This document shows positions 32,905 to 41,143 of a DNA stretch of 64,000 nt, one piece after another. The stretch lies in NCBI RefSeq assembly GCF_016107395.1, contig NZ_JAAIKO010000019.1, positions 1 to 64,000 on the forward strand, given 5' to 3'. The position numbers and the translations under genes were made by a program. The notes below the pieces were generated by a model. The model did not search any database. It saw nothing but the letters and a program-made list of their open reading frames with translations, and was not told the origin of the DNA. Each line of letters starts with the position of its first letter. Positions within the stretch are counted from its first letter, which is position 1. The DNA is from Streptomyces fildesensis. GTDB lineage: Bacteria; Actinomycetota; Actinomycetes; Streptomycetales; Streptomycetaceae.

Positions 32905-33806
32905 CGGCCGCCGAGGCCGGGACATCTCTGGTGGTCATCGGTGACGTCGTCACCGACATCGTGGCCCTGCACGACAAACCCCTCGCGCCCGACACCGACA
33001 CCTCCGCCAGGATCGCGGTCCGACCCGGCGGGTCCGGCGCCAACACCGCTTCCTGGGCCGCCCGTTCCGGGGCCGACGTGCGGCTGCTGGCTCGCGCCGG
33101 GGCGGATTCCGCCGACTGGCACCGGGACGTACTGCGGCGCTGCGGGGTACAGCCCCATCTGCGCGTCGACCCGTCGCTGCCGACCGCCGTCGTGATCGCG
33201 CTGGTCGACGCGGCGGCGGAGCGCACCCTGGTCACCGACAGCGGCGCGAGCGTGCGGCTCGGCCCGGAGGACTGGGACGCGGCGCTGCTCGACGGCGCCG
33301 GCCGGCTGCACCTTTCCGGCTATCTGTTCTTCAACGGGCCGGGCCGGGAACTCACCGCGCTGGCCATGGCCGCGGCCCGCGCCCGGAACATCCCGGTGAG
33401 CGTGGACCCCGCCTCCACCGGTTTCATCCAGCAGCTCGGGGTCCGCCCTTTCCTGGACGCCATCGCGGGCGCCGACCTGCTGCTGCCGAATCTCGCGGAG
33501 GCCCGGTTGCTGACCGGTGACCCCGATCCGGTGCGCGCCGCCCAGCAGTTGAGCGCCGTCCATGGAGTGGCGGTGGTGAAACTCGGCGGCGCGGGTGCGC
33601 TGGTCGCCGAACGGGGAAAGGTCACCGCCCGCGTGCCCGGGGTCGCGGCCGACGCCGTCGACACCACGGGCGCCGGCGACGCCTTCGCCGGCGGCTTCCT
33701 GGCGGCCCGGCTCACCGGCGCCGACCTGGCTGAATCCGCAGCCGCGGGCTGCCGTACGGGCGCGGCGGCGGTCGCCGCAGTGGGCGGCCGGCCGGAATAT
33801 CCATGA
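32901..33806 (+). CDS. psuK: PfkB family carbohydrate kinase, probable pseudouridine kinase
   Basis: A 301-residue ribokinase-fold protein. The N-terminal substrate part contains SLVVIGDVVTDIVALHD and the Gly-rich RPGGSGANTASWAARSGADV. The C-terminal PfkB signature DTTGAGDAFAGGFLAARL carries the catalytic Asp. Coupling to psuG by a 4-bp overlap makes pseudouridine the likely substrate, phosphorylated to the 5'-phosphate for the glycosidase. General sugar kinases look alike, so the substrate assignment depends on the neighbour. Confidence 0.85.
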   Translation: MTAAEAGTSLVVIGDVVTDIVALHDKPLAPDTDTSARIAVRPGGSGANTASWAARSGADVRLLARAGADSADWHRDVLRRCGVQPHLRVDPSLPTAVVIALVDAAAERTLVTDSGASVRLGPEDWDAALLDGAGRLHLSGYLFFNGPGRELTALAMAAARARNIPVSVDPASTGFIQQLGVRPFLDAIAGADLLLPNLAEARLLTGDPDPVRAAQQLSAVHGVAVVKLGGAGALVAERGKVTARVPGVAADAVDTTGAGDAFAGGFLAARLTGADLAESAAAGCRTGAAAVAAVGGRPEYP

Positions 33807-33925
33807 GACCGGGCGCACTGTCATACGGCAAGGTGATGATCGTCGCCGATCACGCAGCGGGTCGGTTCCGCGGTCCGTCGTCCCGCGACCGGCCGACTCC
33901 GCTGCCGTCCGAAGGAGCAGCACCC

Positions 33926-34891
33926 ATGCGCACCACCACCCTCGGCACCAAGGGTCCCGAAGTCGGCGTCATAGGACTCGGCTGCATGGGCATGACCCAT
34001 GCCTACGACCCGAGCGGCCGTGACGACACCGTGTCCGTCGACGTCATCCGGCGCGCCCTCGACCTGGGTGTGACGCTGATCGACACCGCAGACGCCTATG
34101 GCCCCTACACCAACGAGGAGTTGGTCGGCCGCGCGCTCGCGGGGCCCTACCGGGAGCGGGCCGTACTGGCCACCAAGGTGGGCCTGGTGCTGACCGGCTC
34201 GGACGAGGGACGGCCCGTCTACGGCCAGAACGGCCGCCCGGAGCACATCAAGGCGTCGATCGACGCGAGCCTGCGCCGGCTGGGCACCGACCACGTCGAC
34301 CTCTACCAGCTGCACCGCATCGACGCCGAGGTCCCGGTCGAGGAGACCTGGGGCGCGCTCGCGGAGGTGGTGGCCGCGGGAAAGGCCCGCAGGATCGGCC
34401 TGTCCGAGGCCTCGGTCGAGGAGATCGGGCGGGCCCACGCCGTCCACCCGGTCGGCTCCGTCCAGTCCGAGCTGTCGCTGTGGACCCGTGACGCGCTGGC
34501 GGACGTCCTGCCGCACTGCGAACGCGAGGGCATCGCCTTCCTGCCGTTCTCCCCGCTGGGCCGCGGTTTCCTCGCCGGCCGCTTCAGCTCGTACGACGAC
34601 CTGCCGGCCGACGACATGCGCCGCAACCTCCCCCGCTTCCAGCAGGAGGCGCTGCGCACCAATCTCGCCATGGTCGGCACGGTCCGCGCCATCGCCGGGC
34701 GCACCGGCTCCACCCCCGCCCAGGTCGCCCTCGCCTGGGTCCTCGCGCAGGGCCGCTACGTCGTCCCCATCCCCGGCACCAAGACCCCGAAGTACCTCAC
34801 CGACAACGCGGGCGCCGCCGACCTCACCCTCTCCCCCGCCGACCTCGCCGAATTGGACGCCCTCCCGGCCGCCACGGGCACGCGGTACTGA
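33926..34891 (+). CDS. aldo/keto reductase
   Basis: A 321-residue NADPH-dependent (beta/alpha)8-barrel oxidoreductase. The catalytic tetrad regions are visible: Asp and Tyr in LIDTADAYGPYTNEELVGRAL, Lys in AVLATKVGLVL and His in DLYQLHRID. The C-terminal cofactor loop is VVPIPGTKTPKYLTDN. It belongs to the YakC/AKR13-like group with the GLGCMGMTHAY start. The ATG at 33926 has GAAGGAG seven bases upstream. A small inverted repeat TGATCG/CGATCA (33837-33852) lies in the 119-bp leader and could be an operator. The substrate is unknown. Confidence 0.92.
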   Translation: MRTTTLGTKGPEVGVIGLGCMGMTHAYDPSGRDDTVSVDVIRRALDLGVTLIDTADAYGPYTNEELVGRALAGPYRERAVLATKVGLVLTGSDEGRPVYGQNGRPEHIKASIDASLRRLGTDHVDLYQLHRIDAEVPVEETWGALAEVVAAGKARRIGLSEASVEEIGRAHAVHPVGSVQSELSLWTRDALADVLPHCEREGIAFLPFSPLGRGFLAGRFSSYDDLPADDMRRNLPRFQQEALRTNLAMVGTVRAIAGRTGSTPAQVALAWVLAQGRYVVPIPGTKTPKYLTDNAGAADLTLSPADLAELDALPAATGTRY

Positions 34892-35056
34892 CCCGCGGCA
34901 CCTTGCCGGGCCCGGAGCATCACCGGCGGCGGGAAAATCACCGAGCGGCCGCCGCGCGCCCGATGGCGGTATCGGCGGACCGCGAGGAAGGTGGTCAGCG
35001 GGGATACAGACCCGCCCGGGCGCCGCCCGCGGCGGACCACCGCTGGGAGACGTCAG

Positions 35057-35848
35057 ATGTCCGAAGTCACCGCTCCGTACGAACCCGGAACACCGTGCTG
35101 GATCGACCTGATGGTCCCGGACCAGCAGGCAGCCCTGGACTTCTACCGGGACCTCTTCGGCTGGCAGGGCGAGGTCGGCGCCGAGGAGTTCGGCGGCTAC
35201 TCGGTCTGCACGCTGAAGGGCAAGCCGGTCGCCGGGATCATGAAGGCGATGTCGATGGGCGACGAGCCCGCACCGCCACCCAACTGGACCAGCTACTTCT
35301 CCACCGCCGACGCCGACGCCACGCAGGCCGCGATCAGCGCGAACGGCGGCACGGTGATGGCCCCCGCCATGGACGTCGGCGACACCGGCCGGATGCTGGT
35401 CGCGGTGGACCCGCAGGGCGCGGTCTTCGGCGTCTGGCAGCCGAAGGAGTTCCCCGGCGCGCAGATCGTCAACGAACCCGGCGCCCTGGTCTGGAACCAG
35501 CTCGCCACCCCCGACCCGAAGGCCGCCGGCACCTTCTACGAGGCGGCGCTGGGACTGGTGGCCGGCCCCATGCCGGACATGCCGGAGTTCACCGGCTTCC
35601 AGGTCAAGGGCCGCACCATCGGCGGCATGCAGGGCATGGAGAACATGCCGGAAGGCGTCCCGCCGCACTGGCTGGTGAACTTCTCCGTGGACGACGTCGA
35701 CAGCACGGTCGACGCCCTGGTCCGCGCCGGCGGCTCGGTGATGGCGCCCCCCTTCGACATGGACAAGGTCGGCCGGATGGCAGTCGTGCAAGACCCGCAG
35801 GGCGCCGCCTTCGCAGTGGTCGCCACCACGGCACCCGCACAGCCCTGA
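35057..35848 (+). CDS. VOC family protein (two glyoxalase-like domains)
   Basis: A 263-residue protein made of two vicinal-oxygen-chelate modules (about 10-128 and 138-256). Each begins with a CWIDLMVPDQQAALDFYRDLFGW- or NQLATPDPKAAGTFYEAALGL-type strand-helix and ends with a (V/M)xxDPQGAxF segment. Such tandem VOC proteins in actinomycetes include hydroxylase-like and antibiotic-binding members; metal ligands are not evident enough to name a reaction. The ATG at 35057 has GGGAG seven bases upstream. It converges on the HEAT-like gene, with a hairpin filling the gap. Confidence 0.87.
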   Translation: MSEVTAPYEPGTPCWIDLMVPDQQAALDFYRDLFGWQGEVGAEEFGGYSVCTLKGKPVAGIMKAMSMGDEPAPPPNWTSYFSTADADATQAAISANGGTVMAPAMDVGDTGRMLVAVDPQGAVFGVWQPKEFPGAQIVNEPGALVWNQLATPDPKAAGTFYEAALGLVAGPMPDMPEFTGFQVKGRTIGGMQGMENMPEGVPPHWLVNFSVDDVDSTVDALVRAGGSVMAPPFDMDKVGRMAVVQDPQGAAFAVVATTAPAQP

Positions 35849-35857
35849 TCAAGCCCC

Positions 35858-35884
35858 GGCCGGGCGCGTTCGTCGCGCCCGGCC
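35858..35884. terminator. hairpin terminator between VOC and HEAT-like genes
   Basis: Arms GGCCGGGCGCG (35858-35868) and CGCGCCCGGCC (35874-35884) form an 11-bp perfect stem with loop TTCGT. It occupies the whole 36-bp gap between converging genes, ending at the stop of the HEAT-like gene. Confidence 0.8.
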
Positions 35885-38800
35885 CTATTCGGGTGCCGTC
35901 GCCAGCAGCAGCGCCTCGTCACGGACGTCCGGGTGCGGGTGGCGGCGCAGCAGCCGCAGCTGCTCGCGCCAGGACTCCGGCCACTGGGTGCGTCTGCCCC
36001 CCACCTCGGTGAGGGCGACGGCGAGCAGCCCCGCGAGACAACCGTCCTCCGTGGACAGCCGGCGGGCCGCGTGCAGCAGGCCGTCCGGGGTGCCCGGCTG
36101 CCCCGCGGTCTTCAGCCGTCCGCGCAGGATCTGGGCGGTCCGTACGGCGAGCGCGGGCCGGCCCTCGTTCAGCGGCACCAGCCGGACGAGGGCCGCCGTG
36201 AGCACCGCCGGTTCGGCGTCCAGATCCACGGCGCTCACCAGGATGTGGACCGCGTCGGGTACGAACGCGTCGAACCCGGCGAGGAGCTCGCCTGCCGCCT
36301 TGGCGACGGGCCGGGTGGCGCCCGCCGCCATCCGGGCGTGGACGGCGAGCTGTTCGACGAGGGCCCTCACCCGGCGCCGGGCCGGCCGGTCACGGTCGGG
36401 GGCGGCGTCCGGCTCGTCCGGCAGAGCCGCGGCGGCCACCAGCGACGTCAGAGCGCGGGCCAGCGGACCGCCCTGCTCCGAGCCGGCCGATTCGGAGATC
36501 GCCAGGACGACCAGCGCCCCGGCCGCCGCACTCCAGGTCTCCCGGTTGTCGAGGTCGGTGACAGCGGACACCAGGACCTCTGCCGCGTCGGGCGCCCAGG
36601 GGGCCCACCGCGGAAGTGCTCCGAACGCCCGCAGGGCGGTTTCCGGATCAGCGCTTTCGCACACGGCTGTGACAAGTCGCGCGTAGCGCCCGCGGTGCCG
36701 GTCCGCGATGTCGAGCGGCTGGGTGCGCAGCACGGCCTGCCGCACTTCCGGCCCTCCGGTCGCCGCCGCCTCCAGCAGTTCCCAGGCCGGTTCGCAGCCG
36801 AGCAGCCCCGTCGCGAAGGCCACGCACGCGGCCCGCACGTCATGGTGCTGCCCGGCCCGTCGGCAGGTGTCGGCGAGCAGGTCGGCCGCGGCCGCCAGGG
36901 GAAGCCGGGTGGCGGCCAGCCTGGCCGCCTCTTTGCGGCTCGTCACCTTCGTGGAGGCGGCGTCCTCGGGCAGCAGCACGGCGCGCAGGTGCGCGTGCAG
37001 CCGGGACGGCTCGACGTACAGCGTCGCGCGGGTCGCCGCGTAGGCGGCCACCCGGGCACGGTCGCCCCCGACGTGGGCAAGCAGCTCCGGCAGTGCCTCC
37101 CCCGGCCGGTCCGTCCACACCAGCGCGCCGAGCGCGGCTTCGGCGAGCGGAACGCTGGAGGACCCGGTGAAGCGACGGACCAGGCCGGCGCCGAGCTCCG
37201 GGATGACGGCGGCCTGGGCGATCGCCGCGGTGCGCTCGTGCATCGGCAGGGAGGCATCACCCGCTCGCCGGGCCAGCAGCCGCGCCGCGGCGGCCTGGTG
37301 GCGGGGCAGCCAACGATTCACCGAGCTGTCGATCCACGGCATCCATCGGGCACCCTCGACCAGGAAGCGCCCGTAGGGCGGAGTGTCGCCCAGGACGGCG
37401 TCGAGCAGATCGGTACGGTGCTCGGTCAGTACGGTGAGGACGGGCCCCAGCACAGCCGCCGACGGTTCGAGCGCGAGAATCACGGCCACCTCGTCGTCCC
37501 TGGCCGGCGAGCCCTCGAGCCAGTAACCGATGGCTTCCTGCACGGTCGCGTTGTCGCCGAACTGGATCGCCTGCCACAGCAGTTCGCGCAGCTGTGACAT
37601 GGCGTGGGCGCGGCGGCCCAGCGAGCGGGTAAGGGCGAACGTCAGCGCGTGGTCCGCCTTCTCGGCGCCCGCCTCCAGCCACGGCCGCAGCGCCGCGAAC
37701 ACCTCCTGTTCCTGGCCACGGCGCAGCCCCTGGTCCAGTCGGCCCAGATCAACGCCACCGGTGTGCCCGTGGAGCCGTTCCAGAGTGCCCAGGGACCAGC
37801 CGACCAGCCGCCGCTCCCCGCTGACGGCATGTTCGCGCAGCAGACCGACGGCGAGCGTGCGCAGGGCGTGATGGGTGCGCCAGGACGAGTCGCGCGCCTC
37901 GATCGCGTCGGTGGCGATGCGCTCGAGGACGCTCGTGTTGTCGTCCGTGAAGAGGCGGGGATGCGTCTGGGCGAGCGCTTCGAGGGCGGCGGACCGTACC
38001 GGGTCCTGTTCGTTGCGCAGTCGTTCCAGGCTGCCCAGCAGTTCGGTGACACGCGCGGGCTCGCCGGAACGCGCCGCGTTGCGCACCAGCAGCGGCCAGG
38101 CCTGAGCCCGGCCCTCCGCCTCGGACCGGCGGGTCGCGGCGGTCAGTTCCGCGACCGCCTCCCCGACCGGCAGGTAGGAGACCGCGGTCAGCACCGTCGT
38201 CCAGAACTCGCCGCGCTCGCGCGCCTGAGCGGCCATCCGGCGCGCCTCGGACTCGCGGCGCGCCCGCGGAAGGACATCCAGCAGCACCGGGTTCAGGACC
38301 GCCCGGCTCATGTCCTGCCCGCTGGTCCAGGCATCGAACAGGGCGTTGCGGCGGGACGGCGGCTGCGCCTTGAGCAGCTTGGCGAGAGCCGCGTGGTCCT
38401 GGCTCATGGCCCGGCCGAGATCGGCCAGTTCGGGCGGGTCCAGGCGTACGAGGCGGTGCAGGGTGGAACGGTTCAGGCCCCGCCGCCGCAGCGCGTCGGC
38501 ACGTTCGGGGGCCAGCAGGTACCGCAGGGTACGGCCGGGCGCCGCCGACACGAGATCGTCGATCCGGTCCAGGATCCGGGCCGGGGGCGGCCCGGGACAC
38601 AGCCGCTCCAGCAGCTCGAGTACCCGTTCCGGCTCCGCCGTCACGGCCGCCGCCACACCCGCCACCCGCCCTTCCCACCAGGCGTCGCGCATCGTCTCCG
38701 GCAGCGCTTCGAGCTGGCGTCCCGCCTCGTCCAGCACCGCCACGGGGTGCCGCAGGCCCAGCAGCGTCCATCCCCTGACGGCGTGGGACAGTTCCGGCAG

Positions 38801-39289
38801 CAGCCGTACGACGGTCGGCGTACCGCAGCCGCCCAGCAGCCGGGCCGCCTCCTCGTCGCCCCAGCACGTCCGGTAGGGATCGATCAGCCGGTCGGCGAGC
38901 GCGGAGCGCCGCCCGCCGACGATCGCGCGAACCACCTGCCGGCGTACGGCGGCGGGAGCGTCGTCGAGCGCGTCGATGACTGCGTCATCAGGGATGTCTC
39001 CGCGCTGGACGGCCTTGACCGCGTACCCGCGCACCATCGCGTCCGGATCCGCGATCCTGTCCCGCAGATAACCGACGTCACGTCCGACGGCCGCCGCGGC
39101 GGCGGCCAGCCGCCGTTCGTAGGTGCCGCGGCCCGACAGCTCCCGCAGCAGCACAGCCAGATCACCGCGCGCGGCGGCGTCCCGTGCGCGCTGGGCGAGC
39201 ACGCGCATGCGTGCCGGGTAGGGCAGCGGGTCCAGCGCCGTGAGCAGGGCGTCGGCGAGGGAACCGGAATCGTGCGGGGTACGGGCCAT
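35885..39289 (-). CDS. large HEAT-like alpha-solenoid protein, function unknown
   Basis: A 1134-residue protein made almost entirely of paired amphipathic helices rich in Ala, Leu and Arg, without signal peptide or membrane spans. HEAT-like units are clearest near the N-terminus (RIADPDAMVRGYAVKAVQRGDIPDDAVIDALDDAPAAVRRQVVRAIVGG) and at the C-terminus (LRLLRRHPHPDVRDEALLLATAPE). No catalytic motif was found. Such proteins act as scaffolds. The ATG at 39289 begins MARTPHDSG; the open frame continues upstream but loses coding character. It lies on the same strand as, and just downstream of, the drm operon, separated by 765 bp and a strong hairpin, so membership in the island is uncertain. Confidence 0.7.
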   Translation of the reverse strand: MARTPHDSGSLADALLTALDPLPYPARMRVLAQRARDAAARGDLAVLLRELSGRGTYERRLAAAAAAVGRDVGYLRDRIADPDAMVRGYAVKAVQRGDIPDDAVIDALDDAPAAVRRQVVRAIVGGRRSALADRLIDPYRTCWGDEEAARLLGGCGTPTVVRLLPELSHAVRGWTLLGLRHPVAVLDEAGRQLEALPETMRDAWWEGRVAGVAAAVTAEPERVLELLERLCPGPPPARILDRIDDLVSAAPGRTLRYLLAPERADALRRRGLNRSTLHRLVRLDPPELADLGRAMSQDHAALAKLLKAQPPSRRNALFDAWTSGQDMSRAVLNPVLLDVLPRARRESEARRMAAQARERGEFWTTVLTAVSYLPVGEAVAELTAATRRSEAEGRAQAWPLLVRNAARSGEPARVTELLGSLERLRNEQDPVRSAALEALAQTHPRLFTDDNTSVLERIATDAIEARDSSWRTHHALRTLAVGLLREHAVSGERRLVGWSLGTLERLHGHTGGVDLGRLDQGLRRGQEQEVFAALRPWLEAGAEKADHALTFALTRSLGRRAHAMSQLRELLWQAIQFGDNATVQEAIGYWLEGSPARDDEVAVILALEPSAAVLGPVLTVLTEHRTDLLDAVLGDTPPYGRFLVEGARWMPWIDSSVNRWLPRHQAAAARLLARRAGDASLPMHERTAAIAQAAVIPELGAGLVRRFTGSSSVPLAEAALGALVWTDRPGEALPELLAHVGGDRARVAAYAATRATLYVEPSRLHAHLRAVLLPEDAASTKVTSRKEAARLAATRLPLAAAADLLADTCRRAGQHHDVRAACVAFATGLLGCEPAWELLEAAATGGPEVRQAVLRTQPLDIADRHRGRYARLVTAVCESADPETALRAFGALPRWAPWAPDAAEVLVSAVTDLDNRETWSAAAGALVVLAISESAGSEQGGPLARALTSLVAAAALPDEPDAAPDRDRPARRRVRALVEQLAVHARMAAGATRPVAKAAGELLAGFDAFVPDAVHILVSAVDLDAEPAVLTAALVRLVPLNEGRPALAVRTAQILRGRLKTAGQPGTPDGLLHAARRLSTEDGCLAGLLAVALTEVGGRRTQWPESWREQLRLLRRHPHPDVRDEALLLATAPE

Positions 39290-39398
39290 AACGGCGATTG
39301 TGCCGGGCCGGCCACCGCCCTGACCAGCGGATTTACCGGCGGCGAGCGACTCGTCGGGCGGCGGCTCGGGCCGACCCGAGCAAGCGCCACCAACGCAA

Positions 39399-39429
39399 AC
39401 AGTGCCGACCGAAGATCGGTCGACACTGT
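39399..39429 (-). terminator. hairpin between the drm operon and the HEAT-like gene
   Basis: Arms ACAGTGCCGACCGA (39399-39412) and TCGGTCGACACTGT (39416-39429) pair over 14 bp with one mismatch and an AGA loop. On the minus strand the stem is followed by a short T run (GTTTGCG). It is placed to stop leftward transcription from the drm operon, though a regulatory dyad for the HEAT-like gene is also possible. Confidence 0.5.
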
Positions 39430-39540
39430 GAGGACTCCAAAAAGTGGGTCGTTCACGAGATCCTCTGACCACCCATAACGCACCTAATTGATCATGGGCT
39501 TCCCGAGGGCCTCAAGATCACTACCCAGGAATATGCGCAC

Positions 39541-39573
39541 ACATATATCTAGGGCGCATTTAAATAATGCTAG
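39541..39573. other. AT-rich dyad at the island edge
   Basis: An unusually AT-rich patch (ACATATATCTAG, then TTTAAATAA) contains nested symmetry: CTAG outer ends and GCATT/AATGC inner arms (39549-39573). In this high-GC genome it could be a promoter region, a recombination site or a nucleoid-protein site. No partner copy was found in the window, so an att site is not supported. Confidence 0.3.
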
Positions 39574-39710
39574 CGAGCTTGGACGGAGACCCGAGAGCGG
39601 ACCGCTTCAGTCCAGACCTGCCTGGCAGCCTGGACTGGCGGCAGACACCTGCGGCATGGGGCGCTCCCCGCCGCTCGCAGCCGCCCGCCCCGCCCCGAGG
39701 CCGGCTGCGC

Positions 39711-39966
39711 ATGGTGCTCGCTGGAAAGGAGCGCCGGCAGCAGGTACTCGACGCCGTCCAGCAGATCAACGGCCCGCTCGCCAAAGCCGACACACGCGCT
39801 GTCCTTGCTGCTCGCCCAGGCGGTCACGGACCTGCTCCGGCCCTGCGCCCCGGCAGACCAGGCGTGGCTCGACATACCCGGCCCCCGCGGTTCATCCCCA
39901 CGCCTCCCCATGCAGCTCGTGTGGGGGTGCATGTTCGCAAACGTTAGACGAGGCAGCCGAATCTAG
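39711..39966 (+). pseudogene. frameshifted gene remnant at the island edge
   Basis: From an ATG at 39711 one frame reads coding-like sequence (AGKERRQQVLDAVQQINGPLAKADT). At about 39795 the coding signal moves to another frame (ALSLLLAQAVTDLLRPCAPADQAWLDIPGPRG), which ends at TAG 39964-39966. The two halves together would make about 85 residues of helical protein. I do not recognise the family. Frame-disrupted debris next to a defence island is common. A sequencing error or two unrelated short stretches cannot be excluded. Confidence 0.35.
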
Positions 39967-40054
39967 TGTCGACAGGACGGCGTCATTCGGCCAGCGGGCA
40001 CGCGCGTGCCATCTCCTGCGGCTATCGCAAGCGTGGGGCGCGCGTGGTGATCCA

Positions 40055-41143
40055 TCAACCGCGCATCAGCACGCTCCCCCCTACCTCCGCAAGCACGGGT
40101 GGCTCACCATCCCCTTGGTACGCGAGATGCAGCTCCCGCCGCGCTCGGGTGGCAAGCACGTAATACGTCATGCGGAGCGACGCCGACGACGGATCGGTGG
40201 CGGCGTCGGTATGTGTGTCGGGTACGACCACGATGTCGAACCCGAGACCCTTCGCACTGGCGCGATGTACCAGAACAATGCCTGGTCGGCCGAGATCCAG
40301 GCTGAGATAACGCCCCTGTGTGGCCTGGGCTGTGTACATCTGAGGCCTGAGGCGGGGGGCCTTGTGCTCCAGGCGGGTGAGCAGGTCGAACTGGGTGCGA
40401 GTGGAATTGACGATCACGCCGATGCTTTGTCCGGGGTGACTTTCGGCCATCGTGATGAGAAAGTCGATGACTGCTCCCTGGTGGATCAGCCGGTGCAGCC
40501 GCGGTACGGGACCCTCGCGATCCGGCGGGTCGGGCAGACCCGCTCCGGTGTAGAAATGGGCGGCGAAGGCCGCGATCCGGCGGGTATTGCGATGATTCCC
40601 TTCGAGGTCGTGGCGGGTGCAGTTCCCCAGACGCTGGGTGATCTCCGCGAGGGTGGAGTGGGTTTCGGTGAGACGCTGGCATTCGTCGGCGTAGACCGTG
40701 ACGCGGGCGCGGAGCAGGCGGCACAGCCGGTAGAACTCGGGCGGCAGATCCTGGCCTTCGTCGACGACAAGCGTAAGGCTAGGGACCGGCTCTGCGACAG
40801 CGGCCCTTTCGAAGAAGGCCGGCCAGTCGTACCAGCCGTCGTCGCCGCGCGGGGCATCCGCGCCGTACCACCGGGCAAGCCAGGAGTGCGCAGTCGCCAC
40901 GAGTACGCCGCCGTCGGCCGGACCGAGCGCCTCAATGACAGGTGTAAGGGACTGGCGCAGCAGGTTGGAACGGGTCAGCAGGACGACTGGTGTTCCGGTC
41001 AGCGCGAGCATGACGGCCCGCTGAGCGGCCAGAAGACTCTTTCCGCTGCCAGGTGGGCCACTGACCAGGTGGTTTCCTTCGAAGGGAAGACCTTCGAGTG
41101 ACGCGCGCTGCTCAGGTGTGAGATCCATGTAGGTGAGGGTCAT
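40055..41143 (-). CDS. minimal UvrD/Rep-like SF1 ATPase in the DISARM-like operon
   Basis: A 362-residue P-loop protein: Walker A GPPGSGKS (29-36), Walker B/DEGQD in LTLVVDEGQDLP (124-133), a Q-loop-like ADECQRLTETH, and the C-terminal SF1 motif YYVLATRARRELHLAY. It is about half the length of UvrD or Rep and lacks their large 1B/2B insertions. It resembles the stand-alone 'DUF2075/UvrD-like' ATPases found with nucleases in defence loci. The ATG at 41143 overlaps the drmB stop by four bases, so it is translated with the DISARM genes. It is the last gene of the minus operon. A helicase, translocase or NTPase sensor role is possible; no nuclease domain is attached. Confidence 0.8.
   Translation of the reverse strand: MTLTYMDLTPEQRASLEGLPFEGNHLVSGPPGSGKSLLAAQRAVMLALTGTPVVLLTRSNLLRQSLTPVIEALGPADGGVLVATAHSWLARWYGADAPRGDDGWYDWPAFFERAAVAEPVPSLTLVVDEGQDLPPEFYRLCRLLRARVTVYADECQRLTETHSTLAEITQRLGNCTRHDLEGNHRNTRRIAAFAAHFYTGAGLPDPPDREGPVPRLHRLIHQGAVIDFLITMAESHPGQSIGVIVNSTRTQFDLLTRLEHKAPRLRPQMYTAQATQGRYLSLDLGRPGIVLVHRASAKGLGFDIVVVPDTHTDAATDPSSASLRMTYYVLATRARRELHLAYQGDGEPPVLAEVGGSVLMRG

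Noticed and set aside
39541..39573. AT-rich dyad as an attachment site or replication origin
   Set aside because: No second copy, integrase, DnaA boxes or replication gene in the window.
39997..40010. Palindrome GGCACGCGCGTGCC as an operator matching GGCACACGTGTGCC at 5825-5838
   Set aside because: The two sites differ in the core, sit in unrelated contexts, and short GC palindromes are frequent here by chance.
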